The notes beneath the pieces are model-generated. The model was not told the DNA's origin. It was given only the letters and a program-made list of their open reading frames with translations, and searched no databases. This document shows, one piece after another, positions 11,651 to 26,127 of a stretch of 64,000 bases of DNA (within the stretch, counting starts at the first letter, position 1; each line of letters begins with the position of its first letter). The stretch covers positions 193,501 to 257,500 of the forward strand of contig NC_134383.1 of assembly GCF_035582795.1 (NCBI RefSeq), given 5' to 3'. The DNA comes from Mycteria americana (Eukaryota > Chordata > Aves > Ciconiiformes > Ciconiidae). Position numbers and translations under genes: made by a program.

Positions 11651-14600
11651 CCCCCCGGACACCCCATGCTGAGATGCACCGGAGGTGGGACAAGAACCGC
11701 TAGAAAACACGTTGCCTTACTGTATTTACCCTCTTTTCTCTCTCCGATGATGCAAAGGCAGCGATCTCCGGGGCTGTACATGACAGAACAGCAGCGTGCA
11801 CGCAGCAGAAGGGGATGTTTTAATTAAAAAACTGTGGCTCCAGTGAAAAATGCCAAACGGAGCTTTAACATCCAGGCGCAGAAGCGAGGAAATGGATTTC
11901 CGCAGCATGCGATACATCCTTGTCCCTGTGCTGGAATATGAAGAGCTAAACGAACCCCACCAGCAGCTTACAGCTGGCACCTGAACTGTTAAATCAAGCC
12001 TTCCTGCACAGACAGCCCTTCTCGAGTATCTGTGTAACAGGTACCTCAATGCACTTTACAACTGCCCTTTATACGGTGCGGACGCTGAGAAGCAAGCATC
12101 AAAATCCTCTCCCGGGTGGAAGGCAACGCGAGGGGTTGCAGGAGAGTCGCGTGTCTGGCATCTGGCACCACCAGATACAGGGGTTGGCCTGGCCACAGGT
12201 AATGAGGTGAGCCGGACGCTGAGGTGCTTGGCCAGGACGCAAACAGAGGCGGGAACGGGGTTTAGACGGGAAGAGAGGGAGGGAGGCTGCCAAAGCCCTG
12301 CTGGCTCTCCAGCAACGTAACTAGACAAGGCGAGGGAGAGTGGTGAGGCTGAAGCAGCCTAGCTGCAAGCCCCATGTGGGACTGAGTAACAGGAGGAGAA
12401 CTCTCCTAAGGGGCTTGGGGAACCTCTCCCCTCTGCCACTGCCCCTGCCCCCTTCCAATGCAGCCTCTCTCCCAATTCAAGCAAAGGCTGTACTTGAACG
12501 CACCAAGGCGCAGTTACTTAAGGAACAAAGAAGCCAACAAACAACGGTTCGTTAAGATGTAGTATTGCAACTGTTTGCGACTTACTGTGCGTGCTCTTAA
12601 CCTACCAGGCCAAAGCACAATTTTCTTGGACAAGGCAAAAGGCAGAAAGGAGGAGATAGCGCACGAGCCTGGAGCAGCATCTCCTCCCTTACTGTCTCTC
12701 AACCATGCAGCAGTCATGACACCAGCTTGGTCTTTGCAGAAACAGGCAGGAAAATCCCTCAGCTACAACGAAGAGCTCAGTATGTACCACCCTGGTGCTG
12801 GCTTCCCAGGCCACCAGAGACAAGAGTGGACTCAAAGCAGGAGAGACCCTCGGGGCAAGCGGGCAGATTTGTGGACAGTAGGTCCAGGACTTCCTTTCAT
12901 GCTGCGGGACGCAGAAAAGACCAAGCTAAAGACCACACAAGCAGTGTTACTTCATCCAGTCCCTAATGGTCTGGTCATACTTCCCTAATTCCTCCCTCTA
13001 ACCGCTGCCTTCATCCCAGTTATCAGAAGCCTTGCAAGCTTCCCCATCCTCTGACAGCCACAGCTCCGTGTCCAAGCTGGAAAAGGGGAAAGAGACGGGG
13101 GGGGGGGAAAGGGAAAAAGGAGTTTTTCCGGAAGCCAATGAAATGCAACTGTGAACATAGTTCCCATGGTAACAGCAGGATCCAGGGGAAGAAAAGGGAA
13201 CGTAAATTGGATTATCAAGGGGATGAAGAGGGAGGGACAAGCGAACCAGTTGCATCCACCAGCCCCGCCAGGCCGCTCAAACGCCACCTGTGCGGCGTGC
13301 CCGAGTACTGAATCCCCTCCTCACCTCAACGCCTGCCCAGAGAGCTCCCTCTGCAGCAGTTCGCTCTGCTCCAGAGCCACCCAGCAAGGCGAGGTCCCCG
13401 CAGCACAGCAGGGCTCACAGAGGTCACCACGGGAGTCCTACCACCACCGCTCCCAGCCCAGAAACTTTACCCTGAGAGGAGCAGTTGCCCTATAATTGAT
13501 GCAATATATTACTTTCACTGCCTGACATCTTAACCATAAATGAGGAGGCGGCTCAAAAATGCCCTGAACATAAAAAAAAAAAAATCAGAGAGAAGTAACT
13601 CACGAGACCCAAGATTTATGCTCCTCCACCCACAGGGGAAACAGAGTACTCCTCCGTGACATTCTAGCAAGGACTCGCACTTTGCGGAGCAAATACAGTA
13701 AAATCGAGGCAGCTTTCAATAAAGCCAGGAGAAGCACAGCAACTCGCGTCAGATGGATTTAAACCAGCACACCCAACAGCAGCAGAGCCTGTTCCAGCAG
13801 GGTTCCCAGGCTGGGGAACAATCTTCCCAGCCTGAGAAAGGATTACAGCATCTCAGCTGCTCTCTAGATCTGGCTCTCCCTGCGCTGCTTAGGCTGCTCA
13901 CTGCACACTCTCTGCCGGTGCTTCCCAGCCTGGAAAGGGTTAAGTCTCAAAAGCACCTCCTGGGGTTTTGCTACTTCTTTTCTGCCTTGTTTTATTTCCT
14001 CAAAGACAGAGATCAGCTGCCTGGATCTGGCTTGACCTCAAGGCAGAGCCCACAGCCGCCCTCTCCGCAGCACAGATTGCCTTGCGTGCGTGGGGGGGCA
14101 CAGGAGGGACGAACAGATTTGCTGCACTGGAGCCCTTTTGGAGACGGGCATGAATATTTCATGACAGGGAGAGGATGCTTCAGCAGCATCATGCAGATGT
14201 GGATTTGCACTGTGCTCTCAGGGACACAAAAGGACAGAGCCCTGGGTCAGCACTCTCCGACTCCCGGGGAGCCCACCGAGAAGAGAAGCCCCCCAAGGGT
14301 AAAGGGACCTCCTCTGCCCACATTTGCTCTGCAGGGCCAGCAGTATGAGGAGCCACAGGTGGTGCCAGCAGCTCCTGCACAAACCTGCCCTCCTCTATTG
14401 GCAGCAAGTTCCTGGCAGAGAAAGCTGCACCTTGGCCTGAGCTGGGGAGGGTAGAGGGACAGCCCTAGTACCATAACGCCCCGTTAGAACGCTGCACCGG
14501 CCCCAAAATACAAGATGTAACCAGATGGTCGTTCCTAACTGGAGCCCAGGTTTCAAGAAAGGCACGATATCCAACTGGAACCAGAAGAGACATCTCTAGG

Positions 14601-17600
14601 GGGGCTGGACTGCATTTGGCACAAACTGTATAGATGCCCTTTGATTCAGGCGCTCAATACAAGTTCCTCCATTCAAAAGGAGAGCGAGGTTTGAGATCCC
14701 TGTTTTGACTCTTCGCAATATGTAGAGCGGGTCCTGTCTAAGAGTCTCTGAAAGTCTGGCATAAAAGGAGCACTTGTGTCTCCAGAGCGCGTATAGAGGG
14801 CAGAAAGAAAATGGACTGAACAGCGCAACGCAGGACTGCCTACAGCAGGACTAAGATCATCTCTGAAACTCTTGAGCATGATCCAACAGCAAAATTCTCA
14901 GGAGTGTAGTATCAAAGTATTCCTATGGGCAAACCTGCATGGAAGGAATGACCAGCCATCCGGATTCAAGCCCCCCCCAAATCCAGCCATGCAGCAGTGA
15001 TGCCAACAGGAGGAAAGAGCAAGATTTCAGCAAGGACCACAGCTCTGGAAGTTAATTGAGACAAAGCTGCTACACTTTTCTTGGACATAAATTTGAGTGG
15101 GAGGTGTTTGTTACTGCCAATACATTTTCCCTCATACACAGTTCTTCCACATGAGGTTGAACCGTTAAGCGTTGACAGTGCATCTGTTGAGATTGGCTCT
15201 AGAAACCAATCGTTCTTGAAAATAGAGAGAGAAACATGCTGTGCTTGCCCTTCATCTTCCCAGCCATCCAGCTCCCAGTACCATGGAGAAAAGCCACGTG
15301 GAGCAGCCCACCTGCAGACGGACGGCCCAAGAGCGGCCGTGTTTAAAGCACTCCTTTGCGTGAAAAGTGCAGTGGGCTGAGGAACAAGAAGTTCCCCAGG
15401 GATGGCAAGACTCGGCGGAAGGGCTGCACAACGTCATCAGGCTTGTTTCTACTGACAATATAAGGCTTTGAGGAAAGGTCCCACAGAAGATCTGGGAGAA
15501 GGGCTCTTCCCAGTATTTCAGATTCCTCTCCCACTTTGTGTTTTCTTTTTACAACTGCATTTCTCTCCTACCTCCCACAGCAGCTACCTTGGGCTTAGAG
15601 CAAAGAGTGAGCCTGCTTCTTCAGAAAGACCCTGCACCCAGCAGATAGCACTGGCATCACCACAGACTACAAGCACTGGAAGAGGACATCCCTGCAAACA
15701 GAGGAGGATGATCTTCCTCCAAGGTCACAAAATCTTTTCTTCAGAGGAAGAAGAAAAAAAAAAAAACCACAACAGAAAGGCCAATGCAGCCTCCTCACTT
15801 GACTCCCTTTAATTAGTCACCATCTGGTTTTGAGAAGAGCTGTCAACCAACGTAGAGCATTTGGCAAGCTTCCTCAGCTGCTGCTCTCCTAACTTCAGTT
15901 CTTCTTGGAAATGCTTTAAGCCCCGAGATGCCAAAAGGAAATGAAAAGAAAAGCAAAAGAGAGAGCGCGTGAGTGAAGCAGAAGAGCAAGGATGCAGTAT
16001 AACTTAGCAGACAGGGCAAGACGTTCCCCAGTTCCACTTCCAGGTTGGGGAGCAAACTGCAAACGCTGCTGGCCATCCGATAGCCGGGAAACCTCCTGCC
16101 CAGCCAGCCACACAGGAGGAACTGCAATACCTCAAACACCATATCTCAAACGAGCCGTTACAAATCCCTCGACATTTTCAGGAAGTCGGGCTGCTCAGTT
16201 CAGCAACCTGGCCAAATTCCAACTTAGGCAGTGACATTCTATCTTCCTAAATTCCCTCCCTCACTTGAATTTCTTCTTTGTCCCAACCACCGTGCAACGG
16301 CACCGTGCACCTGCAGTTACACGTGCTGCTCCAGCACAGTGTCCATCCACCAGGATAGACACAGACAGTCTTACAAACCAAATTCATCGTGCTCTGTGGA
16401 TGAGAGCTGCGACGCTCTTCCTCGAGTTTTGCCCTGGTTCTGCCTAATGCCACACTCTGCTCAGATAGAGGGGTGCTGTTCTGCCCCAGGAAACCCACAG
16501 GTGCAAAGGAAGCGTTTCACCTAGCTTTTGGATGGAGCGAGGAGGCACGCTAACTGTTCTGCTCTGCAAGCTCCCAGGCTGCCTCGCTCTCCAAGCCACA
16601 GAAGCTCAAGTCCTCAGGCATGCTCTGCCAGCACAAGCCCTTTTGCCTTTTCAGGGAAGCAGCCGCACTGGTAGCAAAGCTGGGCGGCAGGAGCCGGGCT
16701 GCAGCATTTTTGTGAGCGCTGCCTGCCTCATTAACATTCAGCACATGGCTCAAGCAGCTTTTAGATTACTCCTTCCTGACTCTGGGACCTCGCGTGTGAG
16801 TCAGAGGCTTGCACGTTTGCTTCCCCTGATCCCTGCGAGCCCCCAACACGTGGCAAACTCCGTTTTGAACAATTCCCTTAATTTCTGCGCATAGACAACC
16901 ACCTTCTCCCTTTCGCGAAGAAGCGGTCATCCTCTGCTCCTCCAAACGGCATCAGGCGCACACAGACCAGCACCCTCTTTTCTCACAGACGCGTTCAGAT
17001 TTTGCAATACCCTCTTGTAAGCAGGTACATCGGACTCCCCTACGCTCACACCCCCTCTACTCATTTCCACCCCAGTTCCTATACGGTGACTCAGCTTCCC
17101 ATGAAGCACGTGTAGAAGCCAGCTCCCTTTCCCTTCTCCAGACCCATGGTAACGGGGTACGGGCACAGCTGAAGGAGTGGAGGATCCTCACATTAAATAC
17201 GTTAATGCCCCGCAACAAACAGGGCAGCTATCATTTCCCGATGCGTTTCCGCAGATCTGCCCTATGCGGCAAAGGAGTCCGAGATCCAAACCTACGAGAT
17301 CCTCCTGTTATACCCGCCCTGACATTCACCAGCCCATCAGAGCAGCAGAGCTGTAACCTTGTTGACTCCTGACCCGTGAGAAAAAAGCAAGCATTAAATT
17401 CCTTGTTAGAGCATCTGAAACCACCAGGGACCCGCACCTGATCAGCGTCCTCGCACATTTCCAGAGGGGCAGATGAGCAGGTTTCAGCTGCCCTGATCTG
17501 CACGGAGCCGTGGATATTCTCACTTTCTGTCTCAGGAGCTGCACGAGACTTGGGCTCAGCTGGGATGCCCACGATCGACGGGGCAGTGGGAGCTTGGGAA

Positions 17601-18119
17601 CTCTGTCACATCCACTTATTTTAAGAGGATGAACGTGCTGGTCTGACACTCTTGGGACTGAAAATCCCCATGCAGGGAACAGGGAGGCACCTGGGCAGGC
17701 GACAGAAACACACGTGGGTCGCCGGGCCCGGACCATCTTCCCGTGAGCCTCGACACAGCCAATTTACACCAAAGGACCAAAAGCAAAAGGCTGCGGACAC
17801 TGTTCCTCTTTTCCATTTCCCAGCCTTGGCTGGGGAAAACAAAGCTTTTCCTTTATACTAGACATTCTGCTCCAAGCCACAGCAACCCCTGCACAATACT
17901 TCCATCTTCCACACTTCTCCTCTGAAGCCTTTCTTCCTTGTCTATTAGCATTATGCAAAGCGCCCAACTGCCATTGCCAATGAGACTTCAGGCAGAAATC
18001 CATCTACTTCTCCCCTCCAGCTCTTAATTAACACGTGGACTTTAATTACATTTCCCATTTTCACGACAAAATATGTCTCTCTCCTCCACCTGCCCCTCCC
18101 CGAGATCATTACAAGAGCT

Positions 18120-18146
18120 ATAATAATAATAATAATAATAATAATA
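18120..18146. repeat. (ATA)9 microsatellite
   Basis: Nine perfect ATA/TAA units, 27 bases. Confidence 0.9.
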
Positions 18147-21100
18147 GTCATCCATCTACCCTGAGAGCGAGGCAGGAGGCACCTGCTCCATCTTCCCAAG
18201 CTACCCCATCCCACCTAGCCCCCGGTCACTCATTCCTCGGAGAGCCGCATGCCCTGGTCCCATTCCAAGGGAGAGGGGTGGAAGCGCTGCTAACAGGTTG
18301 GCACAACATATTGCCAGGGCTGAATGGTGCCTGCAGGCTTTGGCTGCAGCGAAAGACATGACAAGTCAAGGATGGACATGGAAACAAAGACAAATCGGGG
18401 AGGTATTAGGGATTCTCTTCCTTTTCAACTTCCTTCACCCTCCTGCTGAAGAAGCTCTGTCCTCACTATTCGTACAAGGCGCAGCCAACGCCGTTAGGAA
18501 GCTTTGCAGTAACGCTCAGCTGGTTCACAGACCTATGCGGTAAAAAAATGGGAAAACTTTCTAACAAACCTCCCCATCCTCACTGATCCAGCCACTAGAA
18601 AAGCAATCACCTTAGTAAACCACAAAGCACCCGTTTCCCGGGAGAAAGCGAAAACTGAGAAATTCTTCCCTATCCAGCCAGATGGGAGCAGGCAAGAAGC
18701 TGATACGATTTACTCAAGCGTGGACCTTGGCGCAGTCAGGCTTTCATGAAGCTCAGGCATTTGTCTAAAGGTAACTCAAACTGCTACCGCCCTCCTCGCA
18801 AGTCTAGGAACCTCACCCAGATGTCTTCTCACGGCGGGGAGACTGAGTCCTGCACAACATCAACCCCAGATTTGCAAACTCGAAATCAGAATTGGCTCTC
18901 AGACCCACTATTTTATCCAAATGCTCAAAATTCACAAGTCAGCTGGTGGCTTTGTCCACTTACAGAGGGCCAGGAAATGAGATTCCTTAGTTGTTACTTT
19001 ACCCCTCAGATTTTCAGTGCTCGAAGACTTAATCTCTAGCCCTCCCGGCAGCAAACAGTAAGGGAATACTGAACTGAATATCAAGCTATGCAATGTTTAG
19101 TTTAAACATTTTAAGTTTGAAATGCTTTAGTTTGCAGACAGACCGAAGACAGCAAGCTGCCCACCTCTTCCATTGCCAAGTTCTGAAGAATTAGCAATAC
19201 TACACAGAGCAGACATGACATCAGGCTCTTGGGACAGAGGCAATAACGCAAGGGCAGCATCGAGGCGATCACAACACAAAGGAGATATAAGAAGGACTAA
19301 AAGTATGGCCCAGGGTCCGCAAAGCAAGGACTGCACGCTCCAAACACACGGCTAAGCGCATCATGCATAACTTGGACAGAAAGAAGAGCTCACAGCAGAG
19401 CTCCATGCAGGGGCAGCGAGCATGCCACAAGCACAGACGGCATCTCTGCTGCCCGCAGAAACCTGTATCCCTCCTCAGAGTCCAACGACACAAGAGAACC
19501 AAGTAACTGCCCGAGCAAGAGAGCGCCGACAAGCGTGGCAGAAGGGAGACGATGTCCCTTTAAATGTGACTGAAGTGGTGTCAATGGATCTGCCACGGTA
19601 GAGGAGTTAATCCCCCCCCAGCCCCTCTCAGCCGCTGTGATGGGATAATTAGATGCGAGGGCTCGGCACAGATGATGCTCCAGTCGCTTAGCAACTCGTG
19701 GTTTCCATGGCAACGGCAAAGCACAGCCTTCGGAGCAGCAAGTGAGCAGTGCAGCAGGGCAGGGAAAGATGCCTGAAACTCCTGCACTGATCCTCTCCTC
19801 CAGAATCACTCGGAGGCCTGGAGGTATTAAGGGAGGGAGAAGGGGGTGCCTTAAAGATACAACATCCCTCCTGTTTCAAGCAGCAGTAAAAAGAAAAGGG
19901 GTTTTTCTTTTTTTTTGACTAAACTTCCAGTGACCCTCTGCTAGCAGGACGAGTGAGGCTGAACCACACAGAGCGGTCTTACGCAAAGGCTCGTGCCCCG
20001 AAACGTGGGTTGTCCTATTATAAGCAGCGGAATGCGATTCCAGCATCGGTTCTCGCACCCAGGGGCTGAGGTGCGCACACACACACACACTAAGGTGTTC
20101 AGCTTTTCAGCGCAGTCCCATAAGAAGCCGTGTACAGGCGTCCAGCCTAGCCCTGAACCAGCAGGCAAGAGGAGGTTTCCTCTCGGTTCTGCAGCTCCGC
20201 AACATGTACAAAAGTGACACCAGCTATAAAGCATGAACAGTCTCGCCAGAATAACAGAGCTCAGATTTATTAACCGTAGCCCAAGTCTGTCATCTGGTAC
20301 TTCCTTCAACACTACCAATTCCTACTGCTTTATTACTGCTGCTCCCTGCACCGAATCAGCACCCCACCGTTCCCGAGCGTCGCAGCCATGACCTGCATCT
20401 CTCCTCACTAAATACCGCACGTGCCGGCAGCGCAGCTGCGCTGCTGCCAGCTGCAATCTTGTCATCTCGCGAGCTGAGCGGAGACAGGCTCTGTTTGTAT
20501 TTTGACAAGAGAGCTCTGGGACACTGAGGGGGGGGGTTCTTGATTCAGTACTAGGTGGTCTTTGCCCCCCTCACATAATGCAGGGATGGCCTGCATCGCT
20601 GCCTGCTTGCACATGACAGCCTTGTGCGTCAAAGCTTTGCAAACGTCTCGAGGCCTGATGGCACAGAAGGGGGTACAGAAACTCACACTATGAAGACAAG
20701 CCCTGCTCTCCTACCCTCCCCTCCATCCAGCCCCACACTTGTGACAGGAACCGTCCCTTGCAGGGACAGCAGCAGACTGCGTGCCTTGGGCGCTGGCTGC
20801 AGCACATGCACCCGCTGCTTTTCTTCTCCCTTTCCCACCTGGGAGGAGACTGGCAGCACGTGCTCCGCTCCGCCGTGTGCCATCTCTTCTTGACAGAAAG
20901 CACGTAGAATGGAGAATAGGGCAGACCCCTCCCTCGGGCAGCTGCCAAGCCAGGAGGCAGCACGTACTGCTGGTGCGGGGCAGCCAGACCAGGCTCTGGT
21001 ACCCCGCGTGCATCGGTCAAAGCCACCGACTCCGAGATGCTCTGCGGCTCCTTCCTCCCCTCACTGTACATGTTACTTTGCCCTCCCTGCAAATCCGGGG

Positions 21101-22055
21101 GATGCCGGCTGCGACATCCAGGAGGGATGAAGCACCCCGTCAGTCAGCCTGCGCCGACAGCTAATTTAGCCGGGAGCGAGGTCTCCTCCCTGGAGCCCTG
21201 TCCTGATCCGCCCAGCGCTTCAGGAAGGTACCGGATCAGAGTCACCAAAAAAGTTGCAGAGCGTTTCAGACTCTGTCCCCTATGGCTTTCAAAGGGGGAA
21301 ATCAAAGGGAAGCGCCGCGCTTTGTTCCACGGGGGAGCGGCACGAAAGGTGAGTGGCAGCGAGCCCGGCAGAACCGGTCGCTTCAATCGTCCGCCAGCTC
21401 ACCTTTGAAGTGGTTTTAAAAATCAGGGAGGAGGGGCAGAGACCCGAGTTCAGCCTTCTTACTGCAACTTCACAGAATTTGAGGATGTGGGGGGTAAGAG
21501 GCCACCTCTCCCCCACCAGAAAAATAGCATATCTCTTCAGAGAGAATAGAATACAGCTAATAAAAAAGGCTGAGATACTCTTCAAGTACATCTGTTGTGT
21601 CCTCACGTCCTGAGGAGGCTACAAACAGCTACAACGTCAGCAGCATCTACCTACAGTACTGACGGAGACATAGCCCGGCATCCGCAGGATTAACCGGGCG
21701 CCCTGACGCAGCCCCTGGTCCGGTGCCGACGGAGCGACTGACTCTCACCAGTCCGCAGCCTCCTCTCTGCCTTGTGTTCCCTCTCCCCCTGCCCACCCGT
21801 ACTTTTCCCAGGGCCTCTCTTTAACAGAAAGGACTGGTTTTAACCCTGGCCCATGCAAATCCCAGGAGCTCTTTCTATATTTTAGCCACAGCATCAGCCA
21901 CTTGCTGCAGCACGGGGAATCTAAGCAATGCCAACATAGCGGGAGCGGCAATGTGCAAGGACAAGCCAGGCACCTACCATACACCCCATATTAGGAAGAT
22001 GGGGACAAGTACCAATTACTTAATTGGAAATTAACCTCTGTGCTACCACAGAAAT

Positions 22056-22074
22056 TATATATATATATATATAT
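22056..22074. repeat. (TA)n microsatellite
   Basis: About nine perfect TA units, followed by GTATAA. Confidence 0.9.
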
Positions 22075-25000
22075 GTATAAAGAACACAGTTGATTGGCAT
22101 GACCAGTATTCACAAGCCCAGAGTCCCCCCAAGCCCACTGAGCTTGCTTCTACACAAACACCATCAGCTGGGCAAAGCCAAGATGATACCCTCCTATCAG
22201 CATGGACAAGCAGATGTCACTCTGTACAAATTCAAAGCTTTCAGGGGATGTAGAATACAAGAGCCATTTGAGCCAGACGTGAATAACAACTCTGAGTCAG
22301 AAGCCAAGTTATAGAGCTCCCCTGTCTTCAGGGGAGAGAGCGAGCTTGGATCCAACATCTTTCAGAAACAGGAGCAAATCCAGTTTCTCTGGCTTGCCGA
22401 GAAGACCTCGCACAACATGTTCATGCACACGCAGGAAGCCGTAAGCCTGGCCAAAGACATCTACGTACACCTCGCATGCCCACGCACGCCCATGCAAAAG
22501 TCATACACCCTGAGAAGCAACTGAGCACGCTCGCAGTTACATCTCGAATCTGAAATGTCTTTTCTCTTGATTTGCAAACAAGTCAGTCTAAAATGCCAGG
22601 AGATGGGAATCAGCAAGGAATTGTTGCACAGTTCTCTAACTGTGCTTGCCCCCCGACCCCAACCCGCATCCTTACAAAGCTTCCCTGGAGTTCTTGTGGT
22701 TATGAGGTGCATGGGAGTAGGCGAGACCGGTTTTCAGTAAAACTATCCCATCCATTGGCTTCTGTGCAGGTAACGCTCACCTGAAAAGAGCCGGCTTTGA
22801 AGAATCCAGACGTCCTGAGCCAAGACACCTCCAGCGTGTCGCCTCTCTACTTTTTCAGCTCCGTTCATGATGCAGATAGAGATGCTGGCTACTTTGACCT
22901 TCTGCACGTGTCAGCAGGTTCTCTTCTAACTTCTGTTCACCTTCCGAAGCTAGAGGGGGGCCAAAAAAAGAGATGGCTTTAGGAGACAAGTGTGAGCTTC
23001 TGGTTAAACCGCAGGGCATAAGGAATCGGCACTCTTAGATTTTATTTGCCACAAATTGGCTCTATCGGTCAGATCAAGGTCCCTCTCCCCTGGGAAGGCA
23101 GGGGTAGCAAGACAGAGCTCAGGGGTTACAATGCTTTCACACAGAATACACAGTATACAACTTTGTATATACAACTGTATATACAAACCCATGGGACTAG
23201 GATTCAGCAACTGAATGGCCAAAGGCAAAATTAAGGCCTTTTAGCCTTTTCCTAGACTTAAGAGAAAGGTTTGTGGTTGCAACCATATATATTTAAAACA
23301 TTCTTAGGCTTTCAGGTGGAAACCAACACTTCTGCTCCCAGGTTTGCTAGCCGCATTGCACGGACTAGGCAGACCGCGGGGCTCATTTCCCTGCTTTACC
23401 CGTTTGTATTATAGCAGCACCTCAAATCTCTACCAGTAAGGAGTAAATGTTATCATGTCAGGGAACGCTTTCCATCCCTGCAGCGGAGGCATGAAACATT
23501 AGCAAGCTCTTTGCACATCTGGTTTTTGGGGAGGGTCTAAGTACAACTGTTCCGGGCTTCTCTAGGTGGAGCACTATATCGTATCATGTTATATCCCTTC
23601 CCTCGCGTTACTTACCGGTTCCACAGACCAGCACAGCCTTCTCTGAGGACACAGAAATCTGGGGGGAAGATGGGAGAAAGGAAACTCTCATCAGCTGTGG
23701 CCAGCTGCTGCTAGCAGCCCGGGAAGGTCTGCAAGCTGTTTCTCATCTCCTTCATTGCTCTGTAGTGGCTTTTGCTGGATAGCCCCCACCTGACTCAGGG
23801 GGGCACCGGCTCTGAACCAGCTGCAGGTGAATTCCATCGCTCCCTGCAAAATGCCAGCTCACACGGCCTCTTGTGGCCGAGCCACACGGCCCGACTATCC
23901 TCCGGCAGCTCTGCCAGGCCACGCTTCCCAGGGCAGCTCCTGAAAAGCGGCACAGTGAACGGCGTCCTTCCCGTGGACAAGTCCATCCCCAAATATTCTT
24001 CTGCCTTTTTTCCCCCCATCGGTGCCCCAGGCATTGCCCCTCTTGCTTTTTAAAAGCCACGCTTGGCTGAAGAGCAAGCAGGTCAAGATACTTCATCTGC
24101 ACACAAGGTCCAGCTATCGCAGGACATCTTTTACCCCCCGCAAAATACTTACGCGGTTCTAAGATTATTAATATAACTGCATCCAGTCTGGCACTCTTGT
24201 GCGAGTTTATTGTTGAAGTACCAAAGGTTACGTGGGTAGGCGAGGCATCAATTGAGGGTGCGTGTAGATAATCACAGGCTTAATGAATTACTATGCCTCA
24301 GCTGATGCATGCACCACCGTGTGAGAGTTTCACTCCAAATAATAGAAAGGGGAAAGCAACTTTGTGGTGGACGGGTCGAGTGATACGTGGTAAATTATTA
24401 AACTATAGTAGCTGGATTGTTTGCAACACATCTCAAGTCAAATACCAGGCTCCAGTTTCAGGAAGGGGAAAGGATTTTGATTGGGGTGCGCTCAGACATT
24501 TCTGAGGAAAGCAGCCAACCAAGCAGGTCCTGCTCACACCTGAGAAATCTGACGGGAGCACGTCGTCTCAGCTAACGACTGAACTTTGTCACGCACGGGT
24601 GGAAAAAGCCGTGCGACTGTAGTCTTTTGCATGTAGCAAAAGCCAAGCCACACTGGCTTGATATTTGTGGAATGCCTAACAAGAACTAAGCAAAACTTAA
24701 TTCAGTACAAGCTATCATACTTGCTTTTATTGAAGAGGCAAAACTGAGCATGCCAGATCCTTCTCTTCCTTTGGAAAGTTACCTTTTCAAGGAAAGCTTG
24801 GTTTGGTGTTTGACTTATTTTTCAACAGCCCGTCTCAAAAGATGCAAATATGCAAAGGGTGAGGATAGTGACAGCAAACAGTGCAGGAACACTTGGCCCA
24901 AACCCCCGCAGCTGGGAGAAGCATCCTACCCTTTTCTTTCATCACACAGAAAAAACCCAAACAACTCGAAGCCAAACCTTTGGTGCAAGGGTCACAGAAT

Positions 25001-26127
25001 TCACTTTTAAGCCGAGATTCTCCCAACATCATGACGCTAAGGTTATGGCGCAATCTCTTCCAGCAGTTGCCAAAACCAGCCTCTTTCTGTCCATCTCCCT
25101 GCTACAGACTGGCAGCAAGTCCCTGATGTACTCCTCCACTACAAGCATAACCTGTGTCCTCCTACAAAACGGTCAACATATGTAGTGAGTCTGAAATCTA
25201 ATTGCCTGCTGGTACTAAGCCAAGGCTCGGATTTCGATTTGTAGCTACTCCGTTTCCACCCGTGCCACCTCCCCTGCCCCCCCGAGCAGAACAGTGATGG
25301 TGAGTGGGAGAATAGGATGAGGATGTATTACAACCACCCCTTAATAGCACAAACCACATTGCTTCCTTCGTAATACATGGGACAGATTAGGCAGGGGCCG
25401 TGTGTGAAAGATACCATCGAAGAAACAAAAGCGATTCAGGAAGGCGCAGAATTTAGATTGTCTCTTCAAGCTGCACAAAAGGTTTCTGAGAGACACACTG
25501 TGAAAGCACGCCCACTATCTGCTTAACCTGGCTGCTTTTCCCCAACTGTGGTACCCCTTCAGTATTTGCCTGGGCCGCTTTAAAGCAGTTTCCATTCTTA
25601 AAACCCACTACTTCCAGGCAAGCAGGGTGAGGGAGCTCCCCGGTACCTGCAAATGCATCCTGAGCACTCTGGGTGTACCTCAGAGATCCATCCTGCTTCC
25701 AGAGACATTGGGATTCTCAGATTGGGGAAGTCCACTGCAGAGCATAGGTAACACTGTGATTTTATCAGAAGCAGAAAAAAAGAAAACGTTAGCCTAATGA
25801 ACACAGGAATGCCTCATTTATCAAGGCTCTAGCAAAGTAAACGGGCAGAAAACAGAGCCTACGTGGTGCCGCCCATCTTGCTCTCAATCAGCTCGCTTCC
25901 TCCACCAATATGGACCATCTACTCACTGGAAGGGGCTTTAAGAGGTATTTAGAAGTGTGAAACAGAGACCAGCCTTTCACCCACCTGTGTGATATGCTTT
26001 TTAAAAAAAAAAAATTAACTCAACTCTCTTGGCATGCAGAGCACATCAAGCTCACAGGATTCTTTGTGCCACCCTCACAGATACCCCTGTGCTCAGCACC
26101 CGGAGGCTACTCTGACGTACAAAGAAA

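Larger units (their letters stand above)
11710..26127. other. Long gene-poor interval before FOXR1
   Basis: I read both strands for exon-like segments with conserved motifs and found none. In mammals UPK2 lies between BCL9L and FOXR1, and I could not recognise a uroplakin-2 exon here. The interval holds simple repeats (ATA trinucleotides at 18120, TA dinucleotides at 22056, CA near 20077) and no clear LINE or LTR ends. The longest open frame outside CpG islands is at 13753-14454 (+) and has no recognisable domain. Confidence 0.5.
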
